Shown here one piece after another: positions 49,852 through 62,895 of a stretch of 64,000 nt of DNA (within the stretch, counting starts at the first letter, position 1; each line of letters starts with the position of its first letter). Source of the stretch: Euwallacea fornicatus (taxonomy: Eukaryota; Arthropoda; Insecta; Coleoptera; Curculionidae); NCBI RefSeq assembly GCF_040115645.1, contig NW_027096028.1, forward strand, positions 1 to 64,000. Reading direction: 5' to 3'. The notes beneath the pieces were generated by a model. It saw only the letters and a program-made list of their open reading frames with translations. It ran no database searches and was not told the origin of the DNA. The translations under genes were made by a program, and so were the position numbers.

Positions 49852-51980
49852 GTGTCAAATTAATCAGCTCGACGAGATTTTGAAGATGTCACAACACATC
49901 ATGATTGCATCTTGTTGAATTTCCAAGAAAAATAGTACTTTATGTGCTCAAACACACATATTTTGTGACTTTTCAAATTTTGAAGCTCGATAACTTTGGC
50001 AAATGTGGACCAAATTTGTTAACCAAAGTGTCAAATTAATCAGCTCGGCGAGATCTTTAAAATGACACAACACATCAGAGTTGCATCTTGTTGAACTTCC
50101 AAGAAAAATAGTACTTTATGTGCTCAAACACACAACTTTTGTGACTTTTCCAATTTTGAAGCTCGATAACTTTGGCAAATGTGGACCAAATTTGTTAACC
50201 AAAGTGTCAAATTAATCAGCTCGACGAGATTTTGAAGATGTCACAACACATCATTATTACATCTTGTTGAACTTCCAAGAAAAATAGTACTTTATGTGCT
50301 CAAACACACATATTTTGTGACTTTTCAAACATTGAAGCTCGATAACTTCGGCAAATGTGGACCAAATTTGTTAACCAAAGTGTCAAATTAATCAGCTCGA
50401 CGAGATTTTGAAGATGTCACAACACATCAGAATTACATTTTGTTGAACTTCCAAGAAAAATAGTACTATATGTGCTCAAACACACAACTTTTGTGACTTT
50501 TCCAATTTTGAAGCTCGATAACTTTGGCAAATGTGGACCAAATTTGTTAACCAAAGTGTCAAATTAATCAGCTCGACGAGATTTTGAAGATGTCACAACA
50601 CATCATGATTACATTTTGTTGAACTTCCAAGAAAAATAGTACTTTATGTGCTCAAACACACAACTTTTGTGACTTTTCCAATTTTGAAGCTCGATAACTT
50701 TGGCAAATGTGGACCAAATTTGTTAACCAAAGTGTCAAATTAATCAGCTCGACGAGATTTTGAAGATGTCACAACACATCAGAATTACATTTTGTTGAAC
50801 TTCCAAGAAAAATAGTACTTTATGTGCTCAAACACACAACTTTTGTGACTTTTCAAACTTTGAAGCTCGATAGCTTCGGCAAATGAAGACCAAATTTGTT
50901 AAACAAAGTGTCAAATTACTCAGCTCGACGAGATTTTGAAGATGTCACAACACATCATGATTACATTTTGTTGAACTTCCAAGAAAAATAGTACTTTATG
51001 TGCTCAAACACACAACTTTTGTGACTTTTCCAATTTTGAAGCTCGATAACTTTGGCAAATGTGGACCAAATTTGTTAACCAAAGTGTCAAATTAATCAGC
51101 TCGACGAGATTTTGAAGATGTCACAACACATCAGAATTACATTTTGTTGAACTTCCAAGAAAAATAGTACTTTATGTGCTCAAACACACAACTTTTGTGA
51201 CATTTCCAATTTTGAAGCTCGATAACTTCGGCAAATGAGGACCAAATTTGTTAAACAAAGTGTCAAATTAATCAGCTCGACGAGATTTTGAAGATGTCAC
51301 AACACATCAGAATTACATTTTGTTGAACTTCCAAGAAAAATAGTACTTTATGTGCTCAAACACACAACTTTTGTGACTTTTCAAACTTTGAAGCTCGATA
51401 GCTTCGGCAAATGAAGACCAAATTTGTTAAACAAAGTGTCAAATTACTCAGCTCGACGAGATTTTGAATACTTCACAACACATCATGATTGCATCTTGTT
51501 GAATTTCCACGAAAAATAGTACTTTATGTGCTCAAACACACAACTTTTGTGACTTTTCAAACTTTGAAGCTCGATAGCTTCGGCAAATGAAGACCAAATT
51601 TGTTAAACAAAGTGTCAAAGTAATCACTTCAACGAGATTTTGAAGATGTCACAACACATCATGATTACATCTTGTTGAACTTCCAAGAAAAATAGTACTT
51701 TATGTGCTCAAACACACAACTTTTGTGACTTTTCAAACTTTGAAGCTCGATAACTTCGGCAAATGTGGACCAAATTTGTTAAACAAAGTGTCAAATTACT
51801 CAGCTCGACGAGATTTTGAATATGTCACAACACATCATGATTGCATCTTGTTGAATTTCCACGAAAAATAGTACTTTATGTGCTCAAACACACATATTTT
51901 GTGACTTTTCAAATTTTGAAGCTCGATAACTTTGGCAAATGTGGACCAAATTTGTTAACCAAAGTGTCAAATTAATCAGC
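49750..51980 (+). repeat. 2.2-kb block duplicated at 54671-56901
   Basis: Matches at 4921 bp (28 monomers less 7 bp) with GAGGACTAATTTG, CTCGGCGAG, CATTATTAC (50252/55173), CAAACATTGAAGC, GTGACATTTCC (51198/56119) and AAAGTAATCACTTC (51617/56538). TAGTACTATATG near 50461 differs from the second copy. A looser match extends left to about 49510. The match ends near 51983 at CTCGGCGAG here versus CTCGAAGAG there. Confidence 0.84.
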
Positions 51981-53245
51981 TCGGCGAGATCTTTAAAATG
52001 ACACAACACATCATGATTGCATCTTGTTGAATTTCCAAGAAAAATAGTACTTTATGTGCTCAAACACACATATTTTGTGACTTTTCAAACTTTGAAGCTC
52101 GATAACTTCGGCAAATGAGGACCAAATTTGTTAAACAAAGTGTCAAATTAATCAGCTCGACGAGGTCTTTAAAATGACACAACACATCATGATTACATCT
52201 TGTTGACCTTACAAGAAAAATTGTACTTTATGTGCTCAAACACACATATTTTGTGACTTTTCAAATTTTGAAGCTCGATGACTTCGGCAAATGAGGACCA
52301 AATTTGTTAAACAGAGTGTCACATTAATCAGCTCGACGAGATCTTTAAAATGACACAACAATTCATGATTGCATCTTGTTGAATTTCCAAGAAAAATAGT
52401 ACTTTATGTGCTCAAACACACATATTTTGTGACTTTTCAAATTTTGAAGCTCGATAACTTTGGCAAATGTGGACCAAATTTGTTAACCAAAGTGTCAAAT
52501 TAATCAGCTCGACGAGATCTTTAAAATGACACAACAATTCATGATTGCATCTTGTTGAATTTCCAAGAAAAATAGTACTTTATGTGCTCAAACACATATT
52601 TTGTGACTTTTCCAATTTTGAAGCTCGATAACTTCGGCAAATGAGGACCAAATTTGTTAAACAAAGTGTCAAATTAATCAGCTCGACGAGATTTTGAAGA
52701 TGTCACAACACATCATGATTGCATCTTGTTGAATTTCCAAGAAAAATAGTACTTTATGTGCTCAAACACACAACTTGTTTGACTTTTCACACTTTGAAGC
52801 TCGATAACTTTGGCAAATGTGGAACAAATTTGTTAACCAAAGTGTCAAATTAATCAGCTCGACGAGATCTTTAAAATGACACAACAATTCATGATTGCAT
52901 CTTGTTGAATTTCCAAGAAAAATAGTACTTTATGTGCTCAAACACATATTTTGTGACTTTTCCAATTTTGAAGCTCGATAACTTCGGCAAATGAGGACCA
53001 AATTTGTTAACCAAAGTGTCAAATTAATCAGCTCGACGAGATCTTTAAAATGACACAACACATCATGATTGCATCTTGTTGAATTTCCAAGAAAAATAGT
53101 ACTTTATGTGCTCAAACACACATATTTTGTGACTTTTCAAATTTTGAAGCTCGATAACTTTGGCAAATGTGGACCAAATTTGTTAACCAAAGTGTCAAAT
53201 TAATCAGCTCGACGAGATCTTTAAAATGACACAACACATCATGAT
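51981..53245 (+). repeat. GATC-type and ACAACAATTC monomers
   Basis: Seven monomers: CGACGAGGTC, TTGACCTTACAAG, CGATGACTTCGG, then the sub-block shared with 34336-35081, and two plain GATC-type monomers. It contains two consecutive ACAACAATTCATG monomers near 52357 and 52533. No non-satellite sequence. Confidence 0.78.
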
Positions 53246-55351
53246 TGCATCTTGTTGAATTTCCAAGAAAAATAGTACTTTATGTGCTCAAACACACATA
53301 TTTTGTGACTTTTCAAATTTTGAAGCTCGATAACTTTGGCAAATGTGGACCAAATTTGATAACCAAAGTGTCAAATTAATCAGCTCGACGAGATCTTTAA
53401 AATCACACAACACATCATAATTGCATCTTGTTGAATTTCCAAGAAAAATAGTACTTTATGTGCTCAAACACACAACTTTTGTGACTTTTCCAATTTTGAA
53501 GCTCGAAAACTTCGGCAAATGAGGACCAAATTTGTTAAACAAAGTGTCAAATTAATCAGCTCGACGAGATTTTGAAGATGTCACAACACATCAGAATTAC
53601 ATTTTGTTGAACTTCCAAGAAAAATAGTACTTTATGTGCTCAAACACACAACTTTTGTGACTTTTCAAACTTTGAAGCTCGATAGCTTCGGCAAATGAAG
53701 ACCAAATTTGTTAAACAAAGTGTCAAATTACTCAGCTCGACGAGATTTTGAATACTTCACAACACATCATGATTGCATCTTGTTGAATTTCCACGAAAAA
53801 TAGTACTTTATGTGCTCAAACACACAACTTTTGTGACTTTTCAAACTTTGAAGCTCGATAGCTTCGGCAAATGAAGACCAAATTTGTTAAACAAAGTGTC
53901 AAAGTAATCACTTCAACGAGATTTTGAAGATGTCACAACACATCATGATTACATCTTGTTGAACTTCCAAGAAAAATAGTACTTTATGTGCTCAAACACA
54001 CAACTTTTGTGACTTTTCAAACTTTGAAGCTCGATAACTTCGGCAAATGTGGACCAAATTTGTTAAACAAAGTGTCAAATTACTCAGCTCGACGAGATTT
54101 TGAATATGTCACAACACATCATGATTGCATCTTGTTGAATTTCCACGAAAAATAGTACTTTATGTGCTCAAACACACATATTTTGTGACTTTTCAAATTT
54201 TGAAGCTCGATAACTTTGGCAAATGTGGACCAAATTTGTTAACCAAAGTGTCAAATTAATCAGCTCGGCGAGATCTTTAAAATGACACAACACATCATGA
54301 TTGCATCTTGTTGAATTTCCAAGAAAAATAGTACTTTATGTGCTCAAACACACATATTTTGTGACTTTTCAAACTTTGAAGCTCGATAACTTCGGCAAAT
54401 GAGGACCAAATTTGTTAAACAAAGTGTCAAATTAATCAGCTCGACGAGGTCTTTAACATGACACAACACATCAGAATTGCATCTTGTTGAATTTCCAAGA
54501 AAAATAGTACTTTATGTGCTCAAACACACAACTTTTGTGACTTTTCAAACTTTGAAGCTCAATAACTTCGGCAAATGTGGACCAAATTTGTTAACCAAAG
54601 TGTCAAATTAATCAGCTCGACGAGATCTTTAAAATGACACAACAATTCATGATTGCATCTTGTTGAATTTCCAAGAAAAATAGTACTTTATGTGCTCAAA
54701 CACATATTTTGTGACTTTTCCAATTTTGAAGCTCGATAACTTCGGCAAATGAGGACTAATTTGTTAAACAAAGTGTCAAATTAATCAGCTCGACGAGATT
54801 TTGAAGATGTCACAACACATCATGATTGCATCTTGTTGAATTTCCAAGAAAAATAGTACTTTATGTGCTCAAACACACATATTTTGTGACTTTTCAAATT
54901 TTGAAGCTCGATAACTTTGGCAAATGTGGACCAAATTTGTTAACCAAAGTGTCAAATTAATCAGCTCGGCGAGATCTTTAAAATGACACAACACATCAGA
55001 GTTGCATCTTGTTGAACTTCCAAGAAAAATAGTACTTTATGTGCTCAAACACACAACTTTTGTGACTTTTCCAATTTTGAAGCTCGATAACTTTGGCAAA
55101 TGTGGACCAAATTTGTTAACCAAAGTGTCAAATTAATCAGCTCGACGAGATTTTGAAGATGTCACAACACATCATTATTACATCTTGTTGAACTTCCAAG
55201 AAAAATAGTACTTTATGTGCTCAAACACACATATTTTGTGACTTTTCAAACATTGAAGCTCGATAACTTCGGCAAATGTGGACCAAATTTGTTAACCAAA
55301 GTGTCAAATTAATCAGCTCGACGAGATTTTGAAGATGTCACAACACATCAG
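53246..55351 (+). repeat. 2.1-kb block present three times, third copy
   Basis: Copy of 35845-37950 at 17401 bp and of 42875-44980 at 10371 bp. CTCGAAAACTTC is at 53502 and AGCTCAATAACTTC near 54557. Its first part is repeated again at the right edge of the window (53277-53620 equals 63657-64000). Confidence 0.82.
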
Positions 55352-56901
55352 AATTACATTTTGTTGAACTTCCAAGAAAAATAGTACTTTATGTGCTCAA
55401 ACACACAACTTTTGTGACTTTTCCAATTTTGAAGCTCGATAACTTTGGCAAATGTGGACCAAATTTGTTAACCAAAGTGTCAAATTAATCAGCTCGACGA
55501 GATTTTGAAGATGTCACAACACATCATGATTACATTTTGTTGAACTTCCAAGAAAAATAGTACTTTATGTGCTCAAACACACAACTTTTGTGACTTTTCC
55601 AATTTTGAAGCTCGATAACTTTGGCAAATGTGGACCAAATTTGTTAACCAAAGTGTCAAATTAATCAGCTCGACGAGATTTTGAAGATGTCACAACACAT
55701 CAGAATTACATTTTGTTGAACTTCCAAGAAAAATAGTACTTTATGTGCTCAAACACACAACTTTTGTGACTTTTCAAACTTTGAAGCTCGATAGCTTCGG
55801 CAAATGAAGACCAAATTTGTTAAACAAAGTGTCAAATTACTCAGCTCGACGAGATTTTGAAGATGTCACAACACATCATGATTACATTTTGTTGAACTTC
55901 CAAGAAAAATAGTACTTTATGTGCTCAAACACACAACTTTTGTGACTTTTCCAATTTTGAAGCTCGATAACTTTGGCAAATGTGGACCAAATTTGTTAAC
56001 CAAAGTGTCAAATTAATCAGCTCGACGAGATTTTGAAGATGTCACAACACATCAGAATTACATTTTGTTGAACTTCCAAGAAAAATAGTACTTTATGTGC
56101 TCAAACACACAACTTTTGTGACATTTCCAATTTTGAAGCTCGATAACTTCGGCAAATGAGGACCAAATTTGTTAAACAAAGTGTCAAATTAATCAGCTCG
56201 ACGAGATTTTGAAGATGTCACAACACATCAGAATTACATTTTGTTGAACTTCCAAGAAAAATAGTACTTTATGTGCTCAAACACACAACTTTTGTGACTT
56301 TTCAAACTTTGAAGCTCGATAGCTTCGGCAAATGAAGACCAAATTTGTTAAACAAAGTGTCAAATTACTCAGCTCGACGAGATTTTGAATACTTCACAAC
56401 ACATCATGATTGCATCTTGTTGAATTTCCACGAAAAATAGTACTTTATGTGCTCAAACACACAACTTTTGTGACTTTTCAAACTTTGAAGCTCGATAGCT
56501 TCGGCAAATGAAGACCAAATTTGTTAAACAAAGTGTCAAAGTAATCACTTCAACGAGATTTTGAAGATGTCACAACACATCATGATTACATCTTGTTGAA
56601 CTTCCAAGAAAAATAGTACTTTATGTGCTCAAACACACAACTTTTGTGACTTTTCAAACTTTGAAGCTCGATAACTTCGGCAAATGTGGACCAAATTTGT
56701 TAAACAAAGTGTCAAATTACTCAGCTCGACGAGATTTTGAATATGTCACAACACATCATGATTGCATCTTGTTGAATTTCCACGAAAAATAGTACTTTAT
56801 GTGCTCAAACACACATATTTTGTGACTTTTCAAATTTTGAAGCTCGATAACTTTGGCAAATGTGGACCAAATTTGTTAACCAAAGTGTCAAATTAATCAG
56901 C
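54671..56901 (+). repeat. Second copy of the 2.2-kb block at 49750-51980
   Basis: Offset 4921 bp. Its left part overlaps the third copy of the 2.1 kb block, and its right part is the source of a tandem 7-monomer repeat. Confidence 0.84.
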
Positions 56902-58193
56902 TCGAAGAGATTTTGAAGATGTCACAACACATCATGATTGCATCTTGTTGAATTTCCAAGAAAAATAGTACTTTATGTGCTCAAACACACAACTTTTGTG
57001 ACTTTTCAAACTTTGAAGCTCGATAGCTTCGGCAAATGAAGACCAAATTTGTTAAACAAAGTGTCAAATTACTCAGCTCGACGAGATTTTGAAGATGTCA
57101 CAACACATCATGATTACATTTTGTTGAACTTCCAAGAAAAATAGTACTTTATGTGCTCAAACACACAACTTTTGTGACTTTTCCAATTTTGAAGCTCGAT
57201 AACTTTGGCAAATGTGGACCAAATTTGTTAACCAAAGTGTCAAATTAATCAGCTCGACGAGATTTTGAAGATGTCACAACACATCAGAATTACATTTTGT
57301 TGAACTTCCAAGAAAAATAGTACTTTATGTGCTCAAACACACAACTTTTGTGACATTTCCAATTTTGAAGCTCGATAACTTCGGCAAATGAGGACCAAAT
57401 TTGTTAAACAAAGTGTCAAATTAATCAGCTCGACGAGATTTTGAAGATGTCACAACACATCAGAATTACATTTTGTTGAACTTCCAAGAAAAATAGTACT
57501 TTATGTGCTCAAACACACAACTTTTGTGACTTTTCAAACTTTGAAGCTCGATAGCTTCGGCAAATGAAGACCAAATTTGTTAAACAAAGTGTCAAATTAC
57601 TCAGCTCGACGAGATTTTGAATACTTCACAACACATCATGATTGCATCTTGTTGAATTTCCACGAAAAATAGTACTTTATGTGCTCAAACACACAACTTT
57701 TGTGACTTTTCAAACTTTGAAGCTCGATAGCTTCGGCAAATGAAGACCAAATTTGTTAAACAAAGTGTCAAAGTAATCACTTCAACGAGATTTTGAAGAT
57801 GTCACAACACATCATGATTACATCTTGTTGAACTTCCAAGAAAAATAGTACTTTATGTGCTCAAACACACAACTTTTGTGACTTTTCAAACTTTGAAGCT
57901 CGATAACTTCGGCAAATGTGGACCAAATTTGTTAAACAAAGTGTCAAATTACTCAGCTCGACGAGATTTTGAATATGTCACAACACATCATGATTGCATC
58001 TTGTTGAATTTCCACGAAAAATAGTACTTTATGTGCTCAAACACACATATTTTGTGACTTTTCAAATTTTGAAGCTCGATAACTTTGGCAAATGTGGACC
58101 AAATTTGTTAACCAAAGTGTCAAATTAATCAGCTCGAAGAGATTTTGAAGATGTCACAACACATCATGATTGCATCTTGTTGAATTTCCAAGA
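55730..58193 (+). repeat. Tandem pair of a 7-monomer (1232 bp) higher-order repeat
   Basis: Two directly adjacent copies, about 55730-56961 and 56962-58193, with a short third start to about 58310. Each runs ATAGCTTCGG/AATTACTCAG, ATCATGATTACATTTTG, ATCAGAATTACATTTTG with GTGACATTTCC (56119 and 57351), ATAGCTTCGG/GAATACTTCAC, AAAGTAATCACTTC (56538 and 57770), GAATATGTC/TTTCCACG, CTCGAAGAG (56901 and 58133). The offset is exactly 7 x 176. This is the cleanest short tandem higher-order repeat in the right half. Confidence 0.86.
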
Positions 58194-58672
58194 AAAATAG
58201 TACTTTATGTGCTCAAACACACAACTTTTGTGACTTTTCAAACTTTGAAGCTCGATAGCTTCGGCAAATGAAGACCAAATTTGTTAAACAAAGTGTCAAA
58301 TTACTCAGCTCGACGAGATTTTGAATATGTCACAACACATCATGATTGCATCTTGTTGAATTTCCACGAAAAATAGTACTTTATGTGCTCAAACACACAT
58401 ATTTTGTGACTTTTCAAATTTTGAAGCTCGATAACTTTGGCAAATGTGGACCAAATTTGTTAACCAAAGTGTCAAATTAATCAGCTCGAAGAGATTTTGA
58501 AGATGTCACAACACATCATGATTGCATCTTGTTGAATTTCCACGAAAAATAGTACTTTATGTGCTCAAACACACAACTTTTGTGACTTTTCAAACTTTGA
58601 AGCTCGATAGCTTCGGCAAATGAAGACCAAATTTGTTAAACAAAGTGTCAAAGTAATCACTTCAACGAGATT
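57969..58672 (+). repeat. Partial 352-bp dimer duplication
   Basis: TTGAATATGTC at 57969 recurs at 58321, and CTCGAAGAG near 58133 recurs near 58485, exactly 352 bp later. The ATAGCTTCGG monomer between them is not duplicated in the same way, so the second unit grades into the AAAGTAATCAC monomer near 58660. It looks like a two-monomer exchange overlying the end of the 7-monomer pair. Confidence 0.72.
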
Positions 58673-59269
58673 TTGAAGATGTCACAACACATCATGATTA
58701 CATCTTGTTGAACTTCCAAGAAAAATAGTACTTTATGTGCTCAAACACACAACTTTTGTGACTTTTCAAACTTTGAAGCTCGATAGCTTCGGCAAATGAA
58801 GACCAAATTTGTTAAACAAAGTGTCAAATTACTCAGCTCGACGAGATTTTGAATACTTCACAACACATCATGATTGCATCTTGTTGAATTTCCACGAAAA
58901 ATAGTACTTTATGTGCTCAAACACACAACTTTTGTGACTTTTCAAACTTTGAAGCTCGATAGCTTCGGCAAATGAAGACCAAATTTGTTAAACAAAGTGT
59001 CAAAGTAATCACTTCAACGAGATTTTGAAGATGTCACAACACATCATGATTACATCTTGTTGAACTTCCAAGAAAAATAGTACTTTATGTGCTCAAACAC
59101 ACAACTTTTGTGACTTTTCAAACTTTGAAGCTCGATAACTTCGGCAAATGTGGACCAAATTTGTTAAACAAAGTGTCAAATTACTCAGCTCGACGAGATT
59201 TTGAATATGTCACAACACATCATGATTGCATCTTGTTGAATTTCCACGAAAAATAGTACTTTATGTGCT
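58572..59269 (+). repeat. Doublet of the AAAGTAATCAC cassette
   Basis: Two ATAGCTTCGG monomers with AAAGTAATCACTTC, near 58660 and 59003, lie about 352 bp apart around one GAATACTTCAC monomer, and are followed by the GAATATGTC monomer. The same doublet recurs at 62809-63512. Confidence 0.75.
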
Positions 59270-60960
59270 CAAACACACAACTTTTGTGACTTTTCAAACT
59301 TTGAAGCTCGATAACTTCGGCAAATGAGGACCAAATTTGTTAACCAAAGTGTCAAATTAATCAGCTCGACGAGATTTTGAAGATGTCACAACACATCATA
59401 ATTGCATCTTGTTGAATTTCCAAGAAAAATAGTACTTTATGTGCTCAAACACACAACTTTTGTGACTTTTCCAATTTTGAAGCTCGATAACTTCGGCAAA
59501 TGAGGACCAAATTTGTTAAACAAAGTGTCAAATTAATCAGCTCGACGAGATTTTGAAGATGTCACAACACATCATGATTGCATCTTGTTGAATTTCCAAG
59601 AAAAATAGTACTTTATGTGCTCAAACACACAACTTTTGTGACTTTTCCAATTTTGAAGCTCGATAGCTTCGGCAAATGAGGACCAAATTTGTTAAACAAA
59701 GTGTCAAATTAATCAGCTCGACGAGATTTTGAATATGTCACAACACATCATGATTACATCTTGTTGAACTTCCAAGAAAAATAGTACTTTATGTGCTCAA
59801 ACACACAACTTTTGTGACTTTTCAAACTTTGAAGCTCGATAACTTCGGCAAATGTGGACCAAATTTGTTAACCAAAGTGTCAAATTAATCAGCTCGACGA
59901 GATCTTTAAAATGACACAACACATCATAATTGCATCTTGTTGAATTTCCAAGAAAAATAGTACTTTATGTGCTCAAACACACAACTTTTGTGACTTTTCC
60001 AATTTTGAAGCTCGATAACTTCGGCAAATGAGGACCAAATTTGTTAAACAAAGTGTCAAATTAATCAGCTCGACGAGATTTTGAAGATGTCACAACACAT
60101 CATGATTGCATCTTGTTGAATTTCCAAGAAAAATAGTACTTTATGTGCTCAAACACACAACTTTTGTGACTTTTCAAACTTTGAAGCTCGATAACTTCGG
60201 CAAATGTGGACCAAATTTGTTAACCAAAGTGTCAAATTAATCAGCTCGACGAGATCTTTAAAATGACACAACACATCATAATTGCATCTTGTTGAATTTC
60301 CAAGAAAAATAGTACTTTATGTGCTCAAACACACAACTTTTGTGACTTTTCCAATTTTGAAGCTCGATAACTTCGGCAAATGAGGACCAAATTTGTTAAA
60401 CAAAGTGTCAAATTAATCAGCTCGACGAGATTTTGAAGATGTCACAACACATCAGAATTACATCTTGTTGAACTTCCAAGAAAAATAGTACTTTATGTGC
60501 TCAAACACACAACTTTTGTGACTTATCAAACTTTGAAGCTCGATAACTTCGGCAAATGTGGACCAAATTTGTTAACCAAAGTGTCAAATTAATCAGCTCG
60601 ACGAGATTTTGAAGATGTCACAACACATCATGATTACATCTTGTTGAACTTCCAAGAAAAATAGTACTTTATGTGCTCAAACACACAACTTTTGTGACTT
60701 TTCAAACTTTGAAGCTCGATAACTTCGGCAAATAAGGACCAAATTTGTTAAACAAAGTGTCAAATTAATCAGCTCGACGAGATTTTGAAGATGTCACAAC
60801 ACATCATGATTACATCTTGTTGAACTTCCAAGAAAAATAGTACTTTATGTGCTCAAACACACAACTTTTGTGACTTTTCAAACTTTGAAGCTCGATAACT
60901 TCGGCAAATGAGGACTAATTTGTTAAACAAAGTGTCAAATTAATCAGCTCGACGAGATTT
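59270..60960 (+). repeat. More regular monomers with two-monomer (352 bp) periodicity
   Basis: About 9.6 monomers are less marked by rare variants. GATCTTTAAAATGACAC with ATCATAATTGC occurs near 59901 and 60253, exactly 352 bp apart, alternating with GATTTTGAAGATGTC monomers that carry GAGGACC and AAACAAAG. Private changes are CTTATCAAAC at 60523 and GCAAATAAGGACC near 60729. These monomers are close to a generic consensus. Confidence 0.78.
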
Positions 60961-60999
60961 TGAAGATGTCACAACACATCATGATTGCATCTTGTTGAA

Positions 61000-62895
61000 T
61001 TTCCAAGAAAAATAGTACTTTATGTGCTCAAACACACATATTTTGTGACTTTTCAAATTTTGAAGCTCGATAACTTTGGCAAATGTGGACCAAATTTGTT
61101 AACCAAAGTGTCAAATTAATCAGCTCGGCGAGATCTTTAAAATGACACAACACATCAGAGTTGCATCTTGTTGAACTTCCAAGAAAAATAGTACTTTATG
61201 TGCTCAAACACACAACTTTTGTGACTTTTCCAATTTTGAAGCTCGATAACTTTGGCAAATGTGGACCAAATTTGTTAACCAAAGTGTCAAATTAATCAGC
61301 TCGACGAGATTTTGAAGATGTCACAACACATCATTATTACATCTTGTTGAACTTCCAAGAAAAATAGTACTTTATGTGCTCAAACACACATATTTTGTGA
61401 CTTTTCAAACATTGAAGCTCGATAACTTCGGCAAATGTGGACCAAATTTGTTAACCAAAGTGTCAAATTAATCAGCTCGACGAGATTTTGAAGATGTCAC
61501 AACACATCAGAATTACATTTTGTTGAACTTCCAAGAAAAATAGTACTTTATGTGCTCAAACACACAACTTTTGTGACTTTTCCAATTTTGAAGCTCGATA
61601 GCTTCGGCAAATGAAGACCAAATTTGTTAAACAAAGTGTCAAATTACTCAGCTCGACGAGATTTTGAAGATGTCACAACACATCATGATTACATTTTGTT
61701 GAACTTCCAAGAAAAATAGTACTTTATGTGCTCAAACACACAACTTTTGTGACTTTTCCAATTTTGAAGCTCGATAACTTTGGCAAATGTGGACCAAATT
61801 TGTTAACCAAAGTGTCAAATTAATCAGCTCGACGAGATTTTGAAGATGTCACAACACATCAGAATTACATTTTGTTGAACTTCCAAGAAAAATAGTACTT
61901 TATGTGCTCAAACACACAACTTTTGTGACATTTCCAATTTTGAAGCTCGATAACTTCGGCAAATGAGGACCAAATTTGTTAAACAAAGTGTCAAATTAAT
62001 CAGCTCGACGAGATTTTGAAGATGTCACAACACATCAGAATTACATTTTGTTGAACTTCCAAGAAAAATAGTACTTTATGTGCTCAAACACACAACTTTT
62101 GTGACTTTTCAAACTTTGAAGCTCGATAGCTTCGGCAAATGAAGACCAAATTTGTTAAACAAAGTGTCAAATTACTCAGCTCGACGAGATTTTGAATACT
62201 TCACAACACATCATGATTGCATCTTGTTGAATTTCCACGAAAAATAGTACTTTATGTGCTCAAACACACAACTTTTGTGACTTTTCAAACTTTGAAGCTC
62301 GATAGCTTCGGCAAATGAAGACCAAATTTGTTAAACAAAGTGTCAAAGTAATCACTTCAACGAGATTTTGAAGATGTCACAACACATCATGATTACATCT
62401 TGTTGAACTTCCAAGAAAAATAGTACTTTATGTGCTCAAACACACAACTTTTGTGACTTTTCAAACTTTGAAGCTCGATAACTTCGGCAAATGTGGACCA
62501 AATTTGTTAAACAAAGTGTCAAATTACTCAGCTCGACGAGATTTTGAATATGTCACAACACATCATGATTGCATCTTGTTGAATTTCCACGAAAAATAGT
62601 ACTTTATGTGCTCAAACACACATATTTTGTGACTTTTCAAATTTTGAAGCTCGATAACTTTGGCAAATGTGGACCAAATTTGTTAACCAAAGTGTCAAAT
62701 TAATCAGCTCGAAGAGATTTTGAAGATGTCACAACACATCATGATTGCATCTTGTTGAATTTCCAAGAAAAATAGTACTTTATGTGCTCAAACACACAAC
62801 TTTTGTGACTTTTCAAACTTTGAAGCTCGATAGCTTCGGCAAATGAAGACCAAATTTGTTAAACAAAGTGTCAAATTACTCAGCTCGACGAGATT
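61000..62895 (+). repeat. Copy of 54841-57088 with a two-monomer deletion
   Basis: Positions 61000-61585 match 54841-55426 at 6159 bp (CTCGGCGAG, CATTATTAC at 61332, CAAACATTGAAGC). From 61601 to about 62895 the match is to 55794-57088 at 5807 bp, 352 bp less, so two monomers were lost. The junction monomer near 61580-61600 joins CCAATTTTGAAGCTCGAT to AGCTTCGG, a combination normally not found together because ATAGCTTCGG usually follows CAAACTTTG. CTCGAAGAG is near 62708. Confidence 0.83.
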
